The notes: generated by a model not told the origin, from the sequence alone. DNA of 64,000 bases from Holothuria scabra (GCA_037179385.1 CM074181.1:51594297-51658296); one strand, 5' to 3'. Counted from the first letter of the stretch, positions 1-10,652 are shown. A program made the numbers and translations.

Positions 1-955
1 AATAGGCTTATCTCTTTGGACACATGTAGGCTGGTTGTGCTGCCACTGAAGCATGTTGAATTGTGTAAACAAACATTGCCCTGACTGCATAGAGGTAGCT
101 TATGCCTAATGTTGATTCCTTAAATTTCATTAACTATGAGGGTTTGAAATTCATGTAGACTAGGCCTACAAGGTCTACAAATCAGGTGCAATACACATGT
201 TAGAGAAAGGAAACCCAAAAAGAACATTTTTTGGTGGTAGAAAAGTAATAAACTACATTTTTCAGATTATTGTTAATGAATGAACCGTCTTGACTCCAAA
301 TTTGAAAGAAATATTGGACTCAGCTGCACCTCATCTGTTATTTTTCCAAATTTGGAGTCTCGATGGCTTACTCACCAAAAATAGTCCTCAAATAAACTTG
401 ACAGACTTCCAGCTACAGAAAATGTCGCATGAACCTAGTTACTATCAAATTGTTACAGTTAGTTATTTAGAGTTCTACGGCCCATGTTTCCAACCTATTG
501 GTTGAAGTCGAGCCAACCAAAGCCTTTTTTCCAGTTGTGGCTCACTGGCTTGTTTCCCTTACTCCATTGCTTATGCAGAGCATAACGCACAGTGGCAGTA
601 TGTTCCAATTTTAGAGTCTTTAGTATGACTCGACCTGGGAATCGAACCTGGGCCCTCCGTGTGAGAGGCAGATGCTCTTATCGTTAGACCAAACACGTGG
701 TCCTAATTGTTATAGAGACATTCTCATAACATATTATGCTTCATATATACTGTACATGCTTACAGTTATAAAAGTTGTCTTTAAATTCTTTCAATGCTTA
801 CATACCTGCCTTTCAGTTCTTTCTACATCTTTATCACTGAAACATTCTCATCACATACTTTGCCTCCTATATGCCTTATATATAGTAACTGCCTGTCAAT
901 TCTTTCAATGCTTGCAGTTGTAGTAATTCCCTTTCAATACTTTCAAATTTTACAG
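1..955 (+). other. Intron of GTF3C1 running off the left edge
   Basis: This lies upstream of the first visible exon and ends in the acceptor CAG at 953-955, preceded by a pyrimidine-containing tract. It holds one minus-strand tRNA-derived SINE (450-703) and otherwise AT-rich sequence with no exon I can support. A 71-codon open frame at 290-505 overlaps the SINE tail and lacks usable splice sites. Confidence 0.6.
450..703 (-). mobile_element. tRNA-Glu-like SINE, copy 1
   Basis: Read on the minus strand, the head resembles a tRNA. There is an A-box-like TGGTCTAACG, an anticodon-loop-like CTCTCAC as in tRNA-Glu(CTC), and a perfect Pol III B box GGTTCGATTCC (plus-strand 638-648). A non-tRNA body follows, containing GCTCTGCATAAGCAATGGAG and AACAAGCCAGTGAGCCACAA. 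The same head and body recur in the opposite orientation at 11540-11797, so this is a mobile SINE and not a tRNA gene. The tail boundary is approximate; I see no poly-A tail. Confidence 0.8.
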
Positions 956-1124
956 CGAAATGCTCATGACCTAACAAGTAGTCAGTTGAACCGTGTTATG
1001 CCTCACGTACCAGTATCGTATCAACTATCGACTGTTTACAACAGATATGTCGTGTCCAGACTGTCAGTAGAACTTACTTCAGATGTAGCACAATTTTGGA
1101 ACTCAATTAAAACATCAGAAAGGG
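956..1124 (+). CDS. GTF3C1: GTF3C1 exon (first visible), TFIIIC220 subunit
   Basis: This exon encodes 56 complete codons starting at CGA (R-N-A-H-D-L) and one extra base completing a Gly codon with the next exon. It is bounded by TACAG/ on the left and /GTAAGT on the right, a near-consensus donor. The upstream phase is 0 and the downstream phase is 1, which fits the 4038 exon exactly. The peptide is rich in Ser, Val and Leu (V-P-V-S-Y-Q-L-S-T-V-Y-N-R-Y-V-V-S-R-L) and I recognise no domain in it alone. The gene assignment comes from the C-terminal exons downstream, to which it joins in frame. TFIIIC220 is the DNA-binding scaffold of TFIIIC, which recognises the B box of tRNA-type genes and recruits TFIIIB and Pol III in the nucleus. 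Confidence 0.65.
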
Positions 1125-3563
1125 GTAAGTCTGGATTAGACTCATTAGTGTCATGACAAGTATTCCTCATTACCTACCCTTACCCGATCTGCCAATGGCA
1201 CCTTGGGTAAGAAGGATCAGGCCACCTTATTGATTTTTGGGGGGAGGGCCCACCTAAACAGAACAGCTTTTCTGTGTGTCATGCATGGGTGACTTTGAAC
1301 AATACAGCTTTTCAGGAGTCACAATGAGGTTTTGTTTGCCAGGAACCAACTCAAAAGAAGGGTTTAAGGTCATATCAGTTTTTAATATGTTAGAGGGGTT
1401 CTTATTCTAAGCATTTTGGTCAAATTTGCATTGAATTCCTATGTGTGGTTCTCAAGATGATCAAGTGAAGTTGTCACATTTTCAACACACAGTGAACTTG
1501 GAGCAAGCACATATGACATCATATCCTCACATTTAATGGACTGTTTTTTTGTTTTACTTTAAAATTTACAGCCTATTTTCTCCTCAACAATCCCATATTA
1601 TCAAAATGTGGTTGCATATTAGTGGCACGAGAAGTTTTCAAACTTTGCATTCCCCATGAGGAGGTCCTTCCTATTAAGCGGTAGATCAAGTAACCCGGGA
1701 TCTCCGATTTATTCCTTCCCAGCATGCATTTGTTTTTTGGTGGCAAAAGCGGGTAATATTCCTTTGTTCTAGGCCACGCTAGGCACGCCACACTACGGAC
1801 AAGTGTATGGAGTGCAGTAGTGTAGTTTTTTGCTTTAAGAAATGATAGACCCACCAGAGCTCAGTGACGTGACTGAAAGAATGATATGTTGGGATGTAAT
1901 TATACGGTGTACAGTTTATGTCAAAAGATCCCTGAGTGATATTGTATGGAAAAATCAGGGAACCAGGGTGGGTCTGATTTTGTGATAAAGTGACTTTTGG
2001 TAGTAAGCTATATCAGTAATGCTATTGCTAAATGCATTTTGACCCTGTAAGATGCTGCAACTGGGTCTCATCAGTTGCGGCAGGGGTAAGAATGGCGGTG
2101 CATGTGTGCCAGTGATGGAACAGAGTCACAAGTGGATAAATTATTCAAGCATGGAGTTCAGTAAGGGTCTCAATTAGATTTTCCGTGATATTTTCTTGAT
2201 TATTTTGAAAAGCTTTCGAGTGTAGTGATGCTCACTCTTATCAGAGAGTAGTTCAGGTTATTGGTCTGTAGGCAATGAGCTGGGGACTAAGGGAAAATCT
2301 TATTGGGTACGGGATGTACTGTGATGAGATGCCAGTGATTTAGTAGGCAATGTTTAAGATCCTTGGTTTTGATGTGAGTGGTGTAGTGTAGGTGAACTTG
2401 AACACCAAAGGTGGAGATCGGGTTTTGGTAGGAGTGTCTCTGCTCTGTTTTCGGACCAAATAGTTGAGATTGCTTCATTAATAAAACTCGCTGGGTAATT
2501 CTGAATGTGTGCATGCAGTTAGTGAAAGGTCCGTATACTACACGCACACTCATGGGTGTTATTGTGATATAGTGCTATTGAGCGATACAAAATGGCAGGT
2601 CGACTTGTAAACATTGGTGACCTTTTCGAGTTTACGCAGTGTGTTCATATAACATGTTGATCTATAGTACTCACTGCTGATTTGGATCAAGTTATTCGAA
2701 ACTGTTTGATGCAACAAAACCCTGATCCACCGTGCTCACTCAAATGGGAACACAGCTATGAACTCTGCTACATGGTTGAAATGTCCCATTAACTCAATTT
2801 TGTGGTTGCAATAAATCAAAGCACTCTAATCAATGACCGAAGAGTATCATTAAAGCAACAATTAGGGTTTATTTTTATAATTTATTACTTTTTCAATTCT
2901 GCACCACATTTGTACATTGACTTTAAACTAACAAGAAATGGTCAATAATCACGTTCTTACATTATGACTGGTTACAGTATAGTGACAGCTGTCTAGTCTT
3001 GCATCTGTGTAGGATTTTTTTACCCAACAAATATTCAGAAATTTTCATTCCACAGTAGTTAACACTAACCAGAAGGACCCTTTAAATGTTTCTGTATTTT
3101 TGTAAATAAAACCAGTTCAGGAGGGAAAGAGAGGTGTTAGAACAAAAGGTTAATATTTTCTGTCAAACTCTGACTGCCCTTTAATTCTGTTTCATTGTTG
3201 AAATAGTCGGTTACTCTTTTTTCTGAGGTTGCTGTGGAAAAATTCACTTCAGTCAGTGGTTGAAGTATATCATTAACTCTCTCAGTTCCATGGTTAAAAT
3301 ATTAAAATAGACCCTTTTAAAAAAAAAAAAGAATGGTTACTATGGTTGATCATCTGTATAATTCGGTTTTTTAAGTTTTTTTTCAAAATAGAAATAAATC
3401 CTTTTAATTCTGATCAGATATTTCCAAGTTTCTTTTTCATCCTGCTTTTTGACTATGGGTACACTCTCTCACTCTTATAAAATGGTTTGAATACACCATT
3501 TAATCTGATTGATTGCCTTGTGGTATTAGAGGCATGGTACTGTGTATATCAACTCTGAATATT

Positions 3564-3712
3564 GACCCTTTTCCAAATAGCAATTACAAAGGATTATGGG
3601 ATATAGTTTTGGTACATGTTATTTTTGTCAATGGCATTTTACTGTGGCAAAAAACACTTTGTACCAAAATTCCACCCCACAATCCTTTGCAATTGCTGTT
3701 TGGAAAAGGGTC
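3564..3712. mobile_element. Fold-back MITE-like element, tandem copy 1
   Basis: The left arm starts GACCCTTTTCCAAATAGCAA and the right arm ends with its near reverse complement, TTGCTGTTTGGAAAAGGGTC. The arms extend inward past AAAGGATTATGGG / CCCACAATCCTTT, so nearly 40 bp can pair at each end. There is no coding capacity. A second copy follows immediately. Confidence 0.75.
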
Positions 3713-3723
3713 TACATCCAAAA

Positions 3724-3872
3724 GGCACTTTTTGAAATAGCAATTACAAAGTATTATGGAATATAGTTTTGGTACATGTTGTTTTTGTCAACGGCATTTA
3801 ACTGTGGCCAAAAACATCTTGCACCAAAATTCCATCCCACAATCCTTTGTAATTGCTGTTTGGAAAAGGATC
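3724..3872. mobile_element. Fold-back MITE-like element, tandem copy 2
   Basis: It has the same arms and interior as the element at 3564-3712 (shared TATAGTTTTGGTACATGTT and ACTGTGGC-AAAAAC), with scattered substitutions and an eroded left tip. Only about a dozen bases separate the copies, suggesting tandem duplication or insertion of one element next to another. Confidence 0.7.
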
Positions 3873-4037
3873 TATTGAAACAAATATCCTGCAAAGTAAC
3901 TGCTTTTAATGATTGAATTAAAATTAAAAGAAGATTAAGTCTGCATATCTTGACAGCAATGTTTTTTGTTCACAACTAACAAGTATATTTTGAGGACATG
4001 GAGCATTGAAATTACACCGGGTTTTAATTTTTCATAG

Positions 4038-4111
4038 GTTCAGTGGACATACCCTTAGATCCTTCCGGGGGGACATGTGCTTTATCCCTTCTATTCACTG
4101 CTCTTGAAATG
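4038..4111 (+). CDS. GTF3C1: GTF3C1 exon (74 nt)
   Basis: This small exon is too short for ordinary ORF detection. It is flanked by CATAG/ and ATG/GTAAGA. With the single G carried over from the exon ending at 1124 it reads G-S-V-D-I-P-L-D-P-S-G-G-T-C-A-L-S-L-L-F-T-A-L-E-M and ends in phase 0. It then continues directly into G-T-I-E-V-V-L-P of the next exon. Phase agreement on both sides and good splice sites support it; the peptide by itself is not diagnostic. It would sit inside a globular region just before the acidic linker. Confidence 0.7.
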
Positions 4112-4250
4112 GTAAGAATTCTTCCTATTTTTGCATGTTTCTCCTATTATTATTACATAAATTTGTATTTTGTTTAGTTCCCCAGAAAAGTTCCATGGTC
4201 ACCAAGAACTCACATACTGTGTTTTTTCTACCTATTGTGTGGAAACATTC

Positions 4251-4285
4251 CCTCTCCCCCTCTCTCTTTCTCTCTCTCTCTCTCT
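4251..4285. repeat. CT-rich microsatellite
   Basis: Imperfect CT/CCCT tract ending in a pure run of CT dinucleotides, inside a GTF3C1 intron. Confidence 0.9.
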
Positions 4286-5552
4286 AAGTAAGAAAAACAT
4301 CAATGGGTGAAATTGACATGTACCAAAACAGTGTGATGTTATTTCTTGATGCTTCCCATGTAGAAATCTCTGACAGCTATTGGCAAGATTTTCTGGTCTT
4401 TATTTTTCATAAGTACCACAAACATGCCATGAGTATGAAGCTTAAGACAGGCAATGTACATGTACAATGAGTTAAAAGTGCTCCTTTGAAAGTGAAAGTG
4501 TTCAACTTTTTCTTCTGAATCCAAAAAGCAAGTTTTAACTTTAAAGAGAAATGAAAATTCTACATGTCATAAGAGTACAGTGACTTTTGTCCAAATAGCC
4601 TTTGAAATCTTTAGAAAGTGGAGTTTGGCATACTTGGTTCTATGTTCCGTTTTAAAAAGAAGTGTTGTATTTTCTGAGCTTTGGAATCCACATAAAAGAA
4701 CAGAACATTCTAATATTTTGACTTTCAATATTAAAAACATACTAACTCTGAAAATGATCAGAAAACTTGGGAATCTTAGAGATGATGTTACTCTTTGAAT
4801 ACACCTAAGGGATTTCCACATATTTTGCAAACCTATGTCTTAGCAGTGGTTTTCTGCATTAATTTTGGGGGTGAATGCATTTTACTGGGTTCGATGGCAT
4901 TAAATTGGGGTTACAATGGTATGCCAGGGTTAAACTGTCACAGAGTAAATTAAGTTACAAATGATAGTGTTTCTTCCAGAGGAAAGAAAGTGAGGATTTG
5001 TCCTCACCCCCTTTCCAGAAGATGTTGGGTGAAATCCTTCCCCCAACCCCTTTTTCATTTCCATAAAAATCAGAAAATTGTGAATATCTTGGTTTCTTAC
5101 TTATAAAGAGGACACTTTTGCAAGAATGTTTGAACTTACTTCATTAAATTACCTTAAGAACCCTTCAAAGCTCACCTTACTGGGGCCTTGGAGCAACCTT
5201 TTGTTCCCCTGAATCCACTCATAACTTTAGCCTAGGACAGCATCAAATTGGACTTTGGGTTTAGCAGTAGTAAAATCCCTCAAGTCATTGTCTTTGTGGT
5301 GTCATAAATAATATGTCAATTCAAAGCATAATTATAAACATAGTTTTTCAAAGCATAAAAATAAATAAACTGACTTCTTTTGCAAAAATTTATATTTTTA
5401 AACACTTTCATGAAATGTTAAGTATATAAAGTATATTTATTGCATAATTATTTGTTTAAAAGCAGGTGTGTAGTTATTGTTAAGAAAGACTTCTTTTTGT
5501 TTTTATGAGGGAAGAACAGTTTCACCTCCCCTCAGTAAATGGACTGTGGCCT

Positions 5553-5852
5553 GAAAGGGTAATCCTCTCACCCCAAACCACAATTTCTGTATTTGTCCAC
5601 AGAAATTCTAAATTGGCTCAGCTCTTTGATTGACATTGAATATCAAAAAATACAAAGTGTTGCAGCTCACATTACACAGTGTATACGCAACTTAGAGTGG
5701 TTTGATTACACATTTGGGTCTTGTAAATCTCACCCTGAAGCAATAAGCTGAGATTGTGTTTGGATGAAAATGAATTTTAGAGAGTTGTAGAAGTAACTTA
5801 AAGTAGGTTAGGAGAATTGGAACTATTTGGGGTGATAGGATGAGGCCTTTAA
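5553..5852 (+). mobile_element. TTAA-type inverted-repeat element, copy 1
   Basis: The left end has AATCCTCTCACCCCAAACCA and the right end is an imperfect inverse (TTTGGGGTGATAGGATGAGG followed by CCTTTAA). The interior GGCTCAGCTCTTTGATTGAC recurs in inverted orientation in the copy at 58897-59201. The right end abuts TTAA; the left end is eroded. It has no coding capacity, so it is a non-autonomous DNA element. A TTAA target would fit piggyBac-type transposition, but that is inference. Confidence 0.7.
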
Positions 5853-5924
5853 TTGTGAAGTCTGAAAATGTTTCCATCTCCCCCTTCTTTTGTCAACATG
5901 TAAGTTTTTGTTCATTTGTTTTAG

Positions 5925-6754
5925 GGAACCATAGAGGTGGTCCTACCAGACCAGATTATAGTAGTCGACTTAGAGGCTTCTAGTAAAGAAGGGAGATCAT
6001 CATCTGAAAAGGAGGAGAGAGACCTTGATCAGGAGAGTGAAAATGAGGAGGATGAAGAGGAGGGAGGAGGAGATGACGATGAAGAGGAGGACATGGAGAA
6101 AGAGGATGCAGAAATTTTGAAACTTTTGTCAGAAACTCAAGATGAATGGTCGTCATCGACAAGGACATTGCTTCGGAGTGATGCGAAGGAAGGCAAAGTC
6201 AGTAAGACACATATCCCAACTTTGAGCATAATACCGGAAAATTCTGAGGAACCTGTGACAAATGAACCAACCAATCAAATGGATGCCAGTACTAATTCTC
6301 TTGATTTGCCTTCAACTTCAAATCAAAATGAAAAGATTGAGAAAGGTGGACTGAGGAAAACTGACAAAAGAGAGAAGGGTGCAGCTGGCACTGAAGATAG
6401 TGCACGTGTAAGAACATTGTCAATGAAACATAACCTACTAATTTTGCGGGACTTATTTAAACCAAATCTTTCCACTAGACGAATTTGTCACTTGCCCGAA
6501 GAAGTGGTGATGAATCCGTGTAACCTTACATTGAAGACAAATGCCAAAGAATACAAAGACTATGTAAGAACGTTTCAAGAAGATGAAGATGAGGAACAAC
6601 AGATTTTGACAGAGTTTGTGAACATTACAAGCGACATGTTTGTGCCATTCTCCACAAGCCTTCCCCTGTCAAAGTGCATTTCTGATCTTGATAAATGGCT
6701 CCCTGTGGAAACTCTTGACTTGAAAACTAGAACCTGGGAGACTTTCAAACAGAG
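5925..6754 (+). CDS. GTF3C1: GTF3C1 exon with acidic linker
   Basis: An open exon of 276 codons plus two bases, from acceptor TTTTAG/GGA to donor /GTGAGA. It opens with a hydrophobic segment (G-T-I-E-V-V-L-P-D-Q-I-I-V-V-D-L). A strongly acidic low-complexity stretch follows (about exon residues 20-65, long runs of Glu and Asp), then a Ser/Thr/Asn-rich linker. The second half looks folded, with N-L-L-I-L-R-D-L-F-K-P, V-N-I-T-S-D-M-F-V-P-F and L-D-K-W-L-P-V-E-T-L-D. Acidic linkers between winged-helix blocks are typical of TFIIIC220-like subunits. The last two bases AG complete a Ser codon with the first base of the next exon. There is no stop and no frame break. Confidence 0.8.
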
Positions 6755-6848
6755 GTGAGACTTTTGAAAGTTACAGTATCCCTTGAGCACGATTTCCTCA
6801 TTTTAACGATAGGAATAGAACTTGGTTTTTTTTTCTTTCCAGGACCAT

Positions 6849-6955
6849 GGGCCCGTTCCACAAAGAGTTACGCACGATCTTAAGTATGATTTACTGTTGG
6901 CTTAAGTATGGTGAATCAAACTTAAGATTGTGCGTAACTCTTTGTGGAACGGCCC
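6849..6955. mobile_element. Short MITE with about 36-bp inverted repeats and flanking duplication
   Basis: It starts GGGCCCGTTCCACAAAGAGT and ends with the inverse ACTCTTTGTGGAACGGCCC. The arms differ by one substitution and one indel over about 36 bp, with a short loop of about 35 bp. The flanks are CCAGGACCAT on the left and CCAGGACTTT on the right, which looks like a 7-10-bp target-site duplication. An 8-bp-type duplication would point to hAT-like mobilisation; that class call is inference. Confidence 0.85.
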
Positions 6956-8002
6956 CCAGGACTTTACAGTATTTTATTGAGTTAATGCTTGTTCATGAGT
7001 TAGTTAGATGAGGTTTTACAACTGAGTTTTTAACCAGTTGGATTAAGTGTGATCAACCACAAACTTTTTAGGGGTTGTAGACTTATCTTACTGATGGTTG
7101 CTGGAGGGGGAGCACAACAATGGTTCTATTCAGAGTGTGTATTGATGAAGTGTGTGGCTGGCTCTCCTCTTCACAGCCACAGCATATGCAAAAGGGGAGT
7201 GGCTTAAGACTACACTTCAGTGACTCTGTGGACAGTAAAGGCTCATCTTTCAGCAATGGTTGACATGTCCTTTTGTTATGGTAACAAAAGGAGCTGCAGA
7301 AAACCTTCAGTGGATTATTGATTAACTGTGCCTTATTTGGGATGCAGTTTCAGTCAGTGTAGCTCTTTCACTGAATCCAACCATGCATGAAGAGCTACTT
7401 CTTTTCATACCAGTCTGCCACTCAAAGCAGTTACTAAGGAAAGCTTTTGTTAGTGAAAACTCACAGCTCTCCTGCTAGCTCATTAAGCTGTGTGTGGACT
7501 GGGCTGTGTGCTCTGAAGAGTGGACAAGCTGAACAATGTCTTGGAGTTTTGCCTGTCAGGAAACCATGGGAAGAATTGGAGACAGTCCCTTACCAGTTGT
7601 ATAGCCCTCCAGCAATGAGAGCAAGAAATGTTACCTTTATAGCCCCGATGCATATTTTCAACAATCTGGGAGTGCGAAACTATTCCCTCAAATCGGAGTA
7701 CAAGTACTTGTGTGAAACGGCAAGTGCAAATTATGTACTGACAACTACTAGTGTCCATTTGTCATAACTTTTTACCTTCATTTAAAGGAATGATCAGTTT
7801 GTGTTCACAATAATTCTGCATCATAATTGTTCATTGTGTTCTACAGTCATGATCTAACATAACAAGGTCACTTAAACAAGACTTTCTTGTTTTGCATATG
7901 AATTAGGAAAATTTCTAAGAAATATACTTAGAAATTTCACATTGCACTGTGCTCAAGTCAATGCTTAACATTTCTCGTCACATATGAAACTCTTCAATGT
8001 CT

Positions 8003-8264
8003 CTATAGACGAATCTGGACAAATTGTGATGATCTGATTTTAATCGGCCATTACTGGGGTCGATCCCCTTTAATCTTTAATTTCCTTCCTTACCTGTTCC
8101 ATGGATGGTTGTACCCTGAAGTGTATCTTCATTTTCTCAGCTTCACTGAATGTGAGGGTTTGAAATTCACGCAAACAATAAGTGAAGACGATTTAAGACT
8201 GGTGGACCCTACTAATGGCTGCCTACAGTCACTAAAAACAAGCACTAATCGGATTCGTCTATAG
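8003..8264. mobile_element. MITE-like element with CTATAGACGAATC ends
   Basis: The termini CTATAGACGAATC (8003-8015) and GATTCGTCTATAG (8252-8264) are perfect reverse complements 262 bp apart end to end. The inside has no coding capacity. Its interior phrase GTGAGGGTTTGAAATTCA resembles GAGGGTTTGAAATTCATG near position 137, so part of the interior may be dispersed. I found no convincing target duplication. Confidence 0.65.
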
Positions 8265-8463
8265 TCTGGGAAATGATCAGCTGTGAGAGAGGAAAATTTA
8301 GGTGTTGGAAGAAAAGATTAATTGCCCCTTTAATAATATTTAAAAAGACAAATGCTCTTGGCATGTCCACCATTGTTCATATTTTCTATTTGATTAAATT
8401 AAGCCTCATTTACTGAAAGAAAAATCATAAGTGGAAATTTGTTTTGTCTTTAACGTTTTGCAG

Positions 8464-8629
8464 TTTACAGCCGTCAAAATTTCAAGTCGAATTGGAAGAC
8501 TTGGAGAAAATCTACAGTTTTATTGGTCGTGGCAAATTTAAGGGTGCTACCATAGCAGAATTACAAGAAGCTTTCCCAAATTGGGCAGAATTTATCACGA
8601 GCGTGAAAATTCTCATCCAAGAAAAAATG
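8464..8629 (+). CDS. GTF3C1: GTF3C1 exon, winged-helix part 1
   Basis: Acceptor TTGCAG/, first base T completing AGT (Ser), then L-Q-P-S-K-F-Q-V-E-L-E-D-L. It ends K-M in phase 0 before GTGAGT. Residues F-K-G-A-T-I-A-E-L-Q-E-A-F followed by F-I-T-S-V-K-I-L-I-Q-E-K-M look like helices 2 and 3 of a winged helix-turn-helix. The wing strand V-F-E-V-G-L-I-Q-L-R-L-V is supplied by the next exon. Repeated winged-helix domains are the known architecture of TFIIIC220/Tfc3. The donor is followed closely by the acceptor at 9063, a short intron that splits the domain. Confidence 0.8.
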
Positions 8630-9063
8630 GTGAGTTGATGAGATGATTGATGATGTTTTTTCCTTAGGATGAGGGACCAGGGGTGTTTTTGATCCATGCT
8701 TGTGGAAACCCACAACAACTGATTTCAAATTGTGTTGTGCCATATAAAATTTGAAATGTAAACCGGTTGAGGGCCCTCGAGGTCTACTGTGATGGTCAAC
8801 TACTGTTAAAATTTGCATCCTCTTTCATTTAGTTGCTATCATTCATCTCTTACCCAGTTTAAGGGTTGTTTCTTTATAGCATCAAGATAAAACTTCTTTT
8901 GTAATTACCAGTAAGGCTTTCTTAAGCTATCATTAGTATAAAGAAGGCTTTAAAATTCAGCAAAGTGGAGGGAAAGTCATCGTTTGTTATCAAGTGTTCC
9001 TTAACCTTAGAAATGTTCTTTTGATTTGTTTTGACAACCTCATTCTGTATTTCTCTTGTAAAG
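8630..9063 (+). other. Short GTF3C1 intron (phase 0)
   Basis: 434 bp between GTGAGT and GTAAAG. It contains no repeat or exon that I can see. Confidence 0.6.
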
Positions 9064-10652
9064 GTTTTTGAAGTTGGTCTGATCCAGTTGAGGTTAGTTA
9101 CCGTTGAACATATTTCTGACTGGATTGTGAAATGTCCAAAGGGCTACAATCAGAACTTGACTTACTCATGGAATTACAGAAACAGGTCTGATGAAGACTC
9201 ACCCATGGATGCTGCTGGGAGTAGCCCTGTTGTAGGTCAGCAGAAAGAAAAACAGCTAGAAAGAACTAATGCTGATGGGGACCTACCCATTGACGCCACT
9301 GGGGATGGCCCCACTGTAGGTCAACAAAAGGAGAAAGACCATGAAAGAACTAGTATAGATGAGGGTTCAAAGTTGGAAGCCTCTGGGGATAGCCCTTCCC
9401 CAGGACATAAGGAAGAAGAGCAAGAAAGAACTAATGCAGATAGGGACCCACCCTTTGATGCCATTGGGGTTAACCAAATGGTAGAACAGCAGAAGGAAAA
9501 GGACCAAGAAAGAACTGGTATAGATGGGGTTACAAAGTTGGAAGCCTCTGGAGTTAGCCCTTCCCTTGGACATGAGAAGGAAAAAGAGCAAGAAAGAACT
9601 AATGCAGATGGGGACCTACCCATCGATGCAACTAGGGGTAGCCAAACCATAGGTCAGCAGAATGGAACAGAAGAAGAAAGAACTTACATAGAGGGGGGAA
9701 CATCCTTGGATAGGTCTGAGGGTATAGCCACAGATGCCACTGGGGACACATCCATGGATACCACTGGAGATACATCCACAGATGCCACTGGAGGTACTTC
9801 CATGGATACCACTGGAGGTACATCCATGGATGCCACTGAAGGTACTTACATGGATACCACTGGAGGTACATCCACGGATGCCACTGAAGGTACTTACATG
9901 GATACCACTGGAGGTACATCCACGGATGCCACTGAAGGTACTTACATGGATACCACTGGAGGTACATCCACGGATGCCACTGGAGGTACTTCCATGGATA
10001 CCACTGTAGGTACATCCACAGATGCCACTGGAGGTACTTACATGGATACCACTGGAGATACATCCACAGATGCCACTGGAGGTACTTACATGGATACCAC
10101 TGGAGGTACATCTACGGATGCCACTGGAGGTACTTACATGGATACCACTGGAGGTACATCCACTGCCACTGGAGGTATGTCCACAGATGCTACTGGGGTT
10201 AGCCCTGTTCTAGGTTACCAGAAGGAAAAAGAGCAAGTAAGAATTACTTCAGAAGGGTGTTCACTTGTAGATATTGCTGGAGGTATCGGAAGCACCCCCA
10301 TGGATGTAACTGTGGGTAGCCATGTCATAGGTCAGCAAAATGAAGTGGGACAAGAGAGCTCTAGTACAGATGGCACCTCATCTGTTGATACTGCTGGGGG
10401 TAGCCAGGCCATAGGTCAACAGAGAGAAGTGGGTCAAGAAAGACTTCAGACAGGTGAAAGTACTTCAGAGAAAGATGAGTCATTTCACATGGTGACATCG
10501 CCTGAAACAAATGAAAAAGATCATTTTGGATTAGCCACCAGTGAAGATGGCTCAGAACTTGTTACGCAGAGCACTGGATTTGAGGACACTTTTACACCAC
10601 CAAGTAGTGGTAACAAGACTCTCTTTGAGAAACTTACAACGAAGGAAGAAAT
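9064..10652 (+). CDS. GTF3C1: GTF3C1 exon with winged-helix end and huge repeat linker
   Basis: 529 codons plus two bases, uninterrupted. It begins V-F-E-V-G-L-I-Q-L-R-L-V-T-V-E-H, the wing of the preceding winged helix, then I-S-D-W-I-V. From about residue 40 it becomes a hydrophilic repeat linker. First come several degenerate copies of a roughly 30-residue unit (G-Q-Q-K-E-K-x-x-E-R-T-N-A-D-G-D-L-P-I-D), then eighteen 8-residue repeats (D-A/T-T-G/E-G/D-T-S/Y-M/T), then the longer unit again. It ends F-T-P-P-S-S-G-N-K-T-L-F-E-K-L. The donor GTAAGG follows AT, giving an Ile codon with the next exon's A. The linker is far larger than I would expect in other TFIIIC220 proteins and is probably disordered. 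The open frame through 1.6 kb argues that it is translated. Confidence 0.8.
9182..9732 (+). repeat. Coding degenerate repeats of about 30 residues
   Basis: Recurring peptide phrases G-Q-Q-K-E-K, E-R-T-N-A-D-G-D-L-P-I-D-A-T and K-L-E-A-S-G-x-S-P-S-x-G-H alternate through this stretch. The phrase reappears after the minisatellite (10198-10450, with G-Q-Q-N-E-V-G-Q-E and G-Q-Q-R-E-V-G-Q-E). The short 24-bp repeats appear to have expanded from the D-A-T-G part of this longer unit. Confidence 0.8.
9733..10197 (+). repeat. 24-bp coding minisatellite (DATGGTSM-type)
   Basis: Eighteen in-frame 24-bp units from 9733 to 10164, alternating GATGCCACTGGAGGTACTTC-like and GATACCACTGGAGGTACATC-like forms, so the higher-order period is 48 bp. 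They are followed by one 21-bp unit that lost an Asp codon and a final D-A-T-G. The unit length is a multiple of three and the frame is preserved throughout. Confidence 0.95.

Larger units (their letters stand above)
1125..4037 (+). other. GTF3C1 intron (phase 1)
   Basis: Donor GTAAGT at 1125 and acceptor CATAG at 4033-4037. Mostly AT-rich unique-looking sequence. Two fold-back elements lie in tandem near its 3' end (3564-3712 and 3724-3872). I see no additional exon, and none is needed to keep frame. Confidence 0.6.
4112..5924 (+). other. GTF3C1 intron (phase 0)
   Basis: Donor GTAAGA and acceptor TTTTAG. It holds a CT microsatellite (4251-4285) and a TTAA-type inverted-repeat element (5553-5852). 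Two opposite-strand open frames near 4567-4830 overlap each other and show no gene-like features. Confidence 0.6.
6755..8463 (+). other. GTF3C1 intron (phase 2)
   Basis: Donor GTGAGA and acceptor TTGCAG. It carries a short perfect-looking MITE (6849-6955) and another inverted-repeat element (8003-8264). A 106-codon frame at 7447-7767 is open but has no flanking splice sites that would keep the reading frame, so I do not call it. Confidence 0.6.

Noticed and set aside
290..505. 71-codon plus-strand frame near the left edge.
   Set aside because: It overlaps the SINE tail and lacks supporting splice sites or similarity.
594..703. tRNA gene on the minus strand.
   Set aside because: The acceptor stem does not pair properly and the sequence continues into a body repeated at 11540-11797, so it is a SINE head.
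7447..7767. 106-codon frame in an intron.
   Set aside because: An opposite-strand frame is equally open, there are no suitable splice sites, and the flanking exons already join in phase without it.
9632..10111. 159-codon minus-strand open frame of repeated Y-L-Q-W-Y-P-W.
   Set aside because: It is the antisense of the 24-bp coding minisatellite; period-three repeats stay open in several frames.
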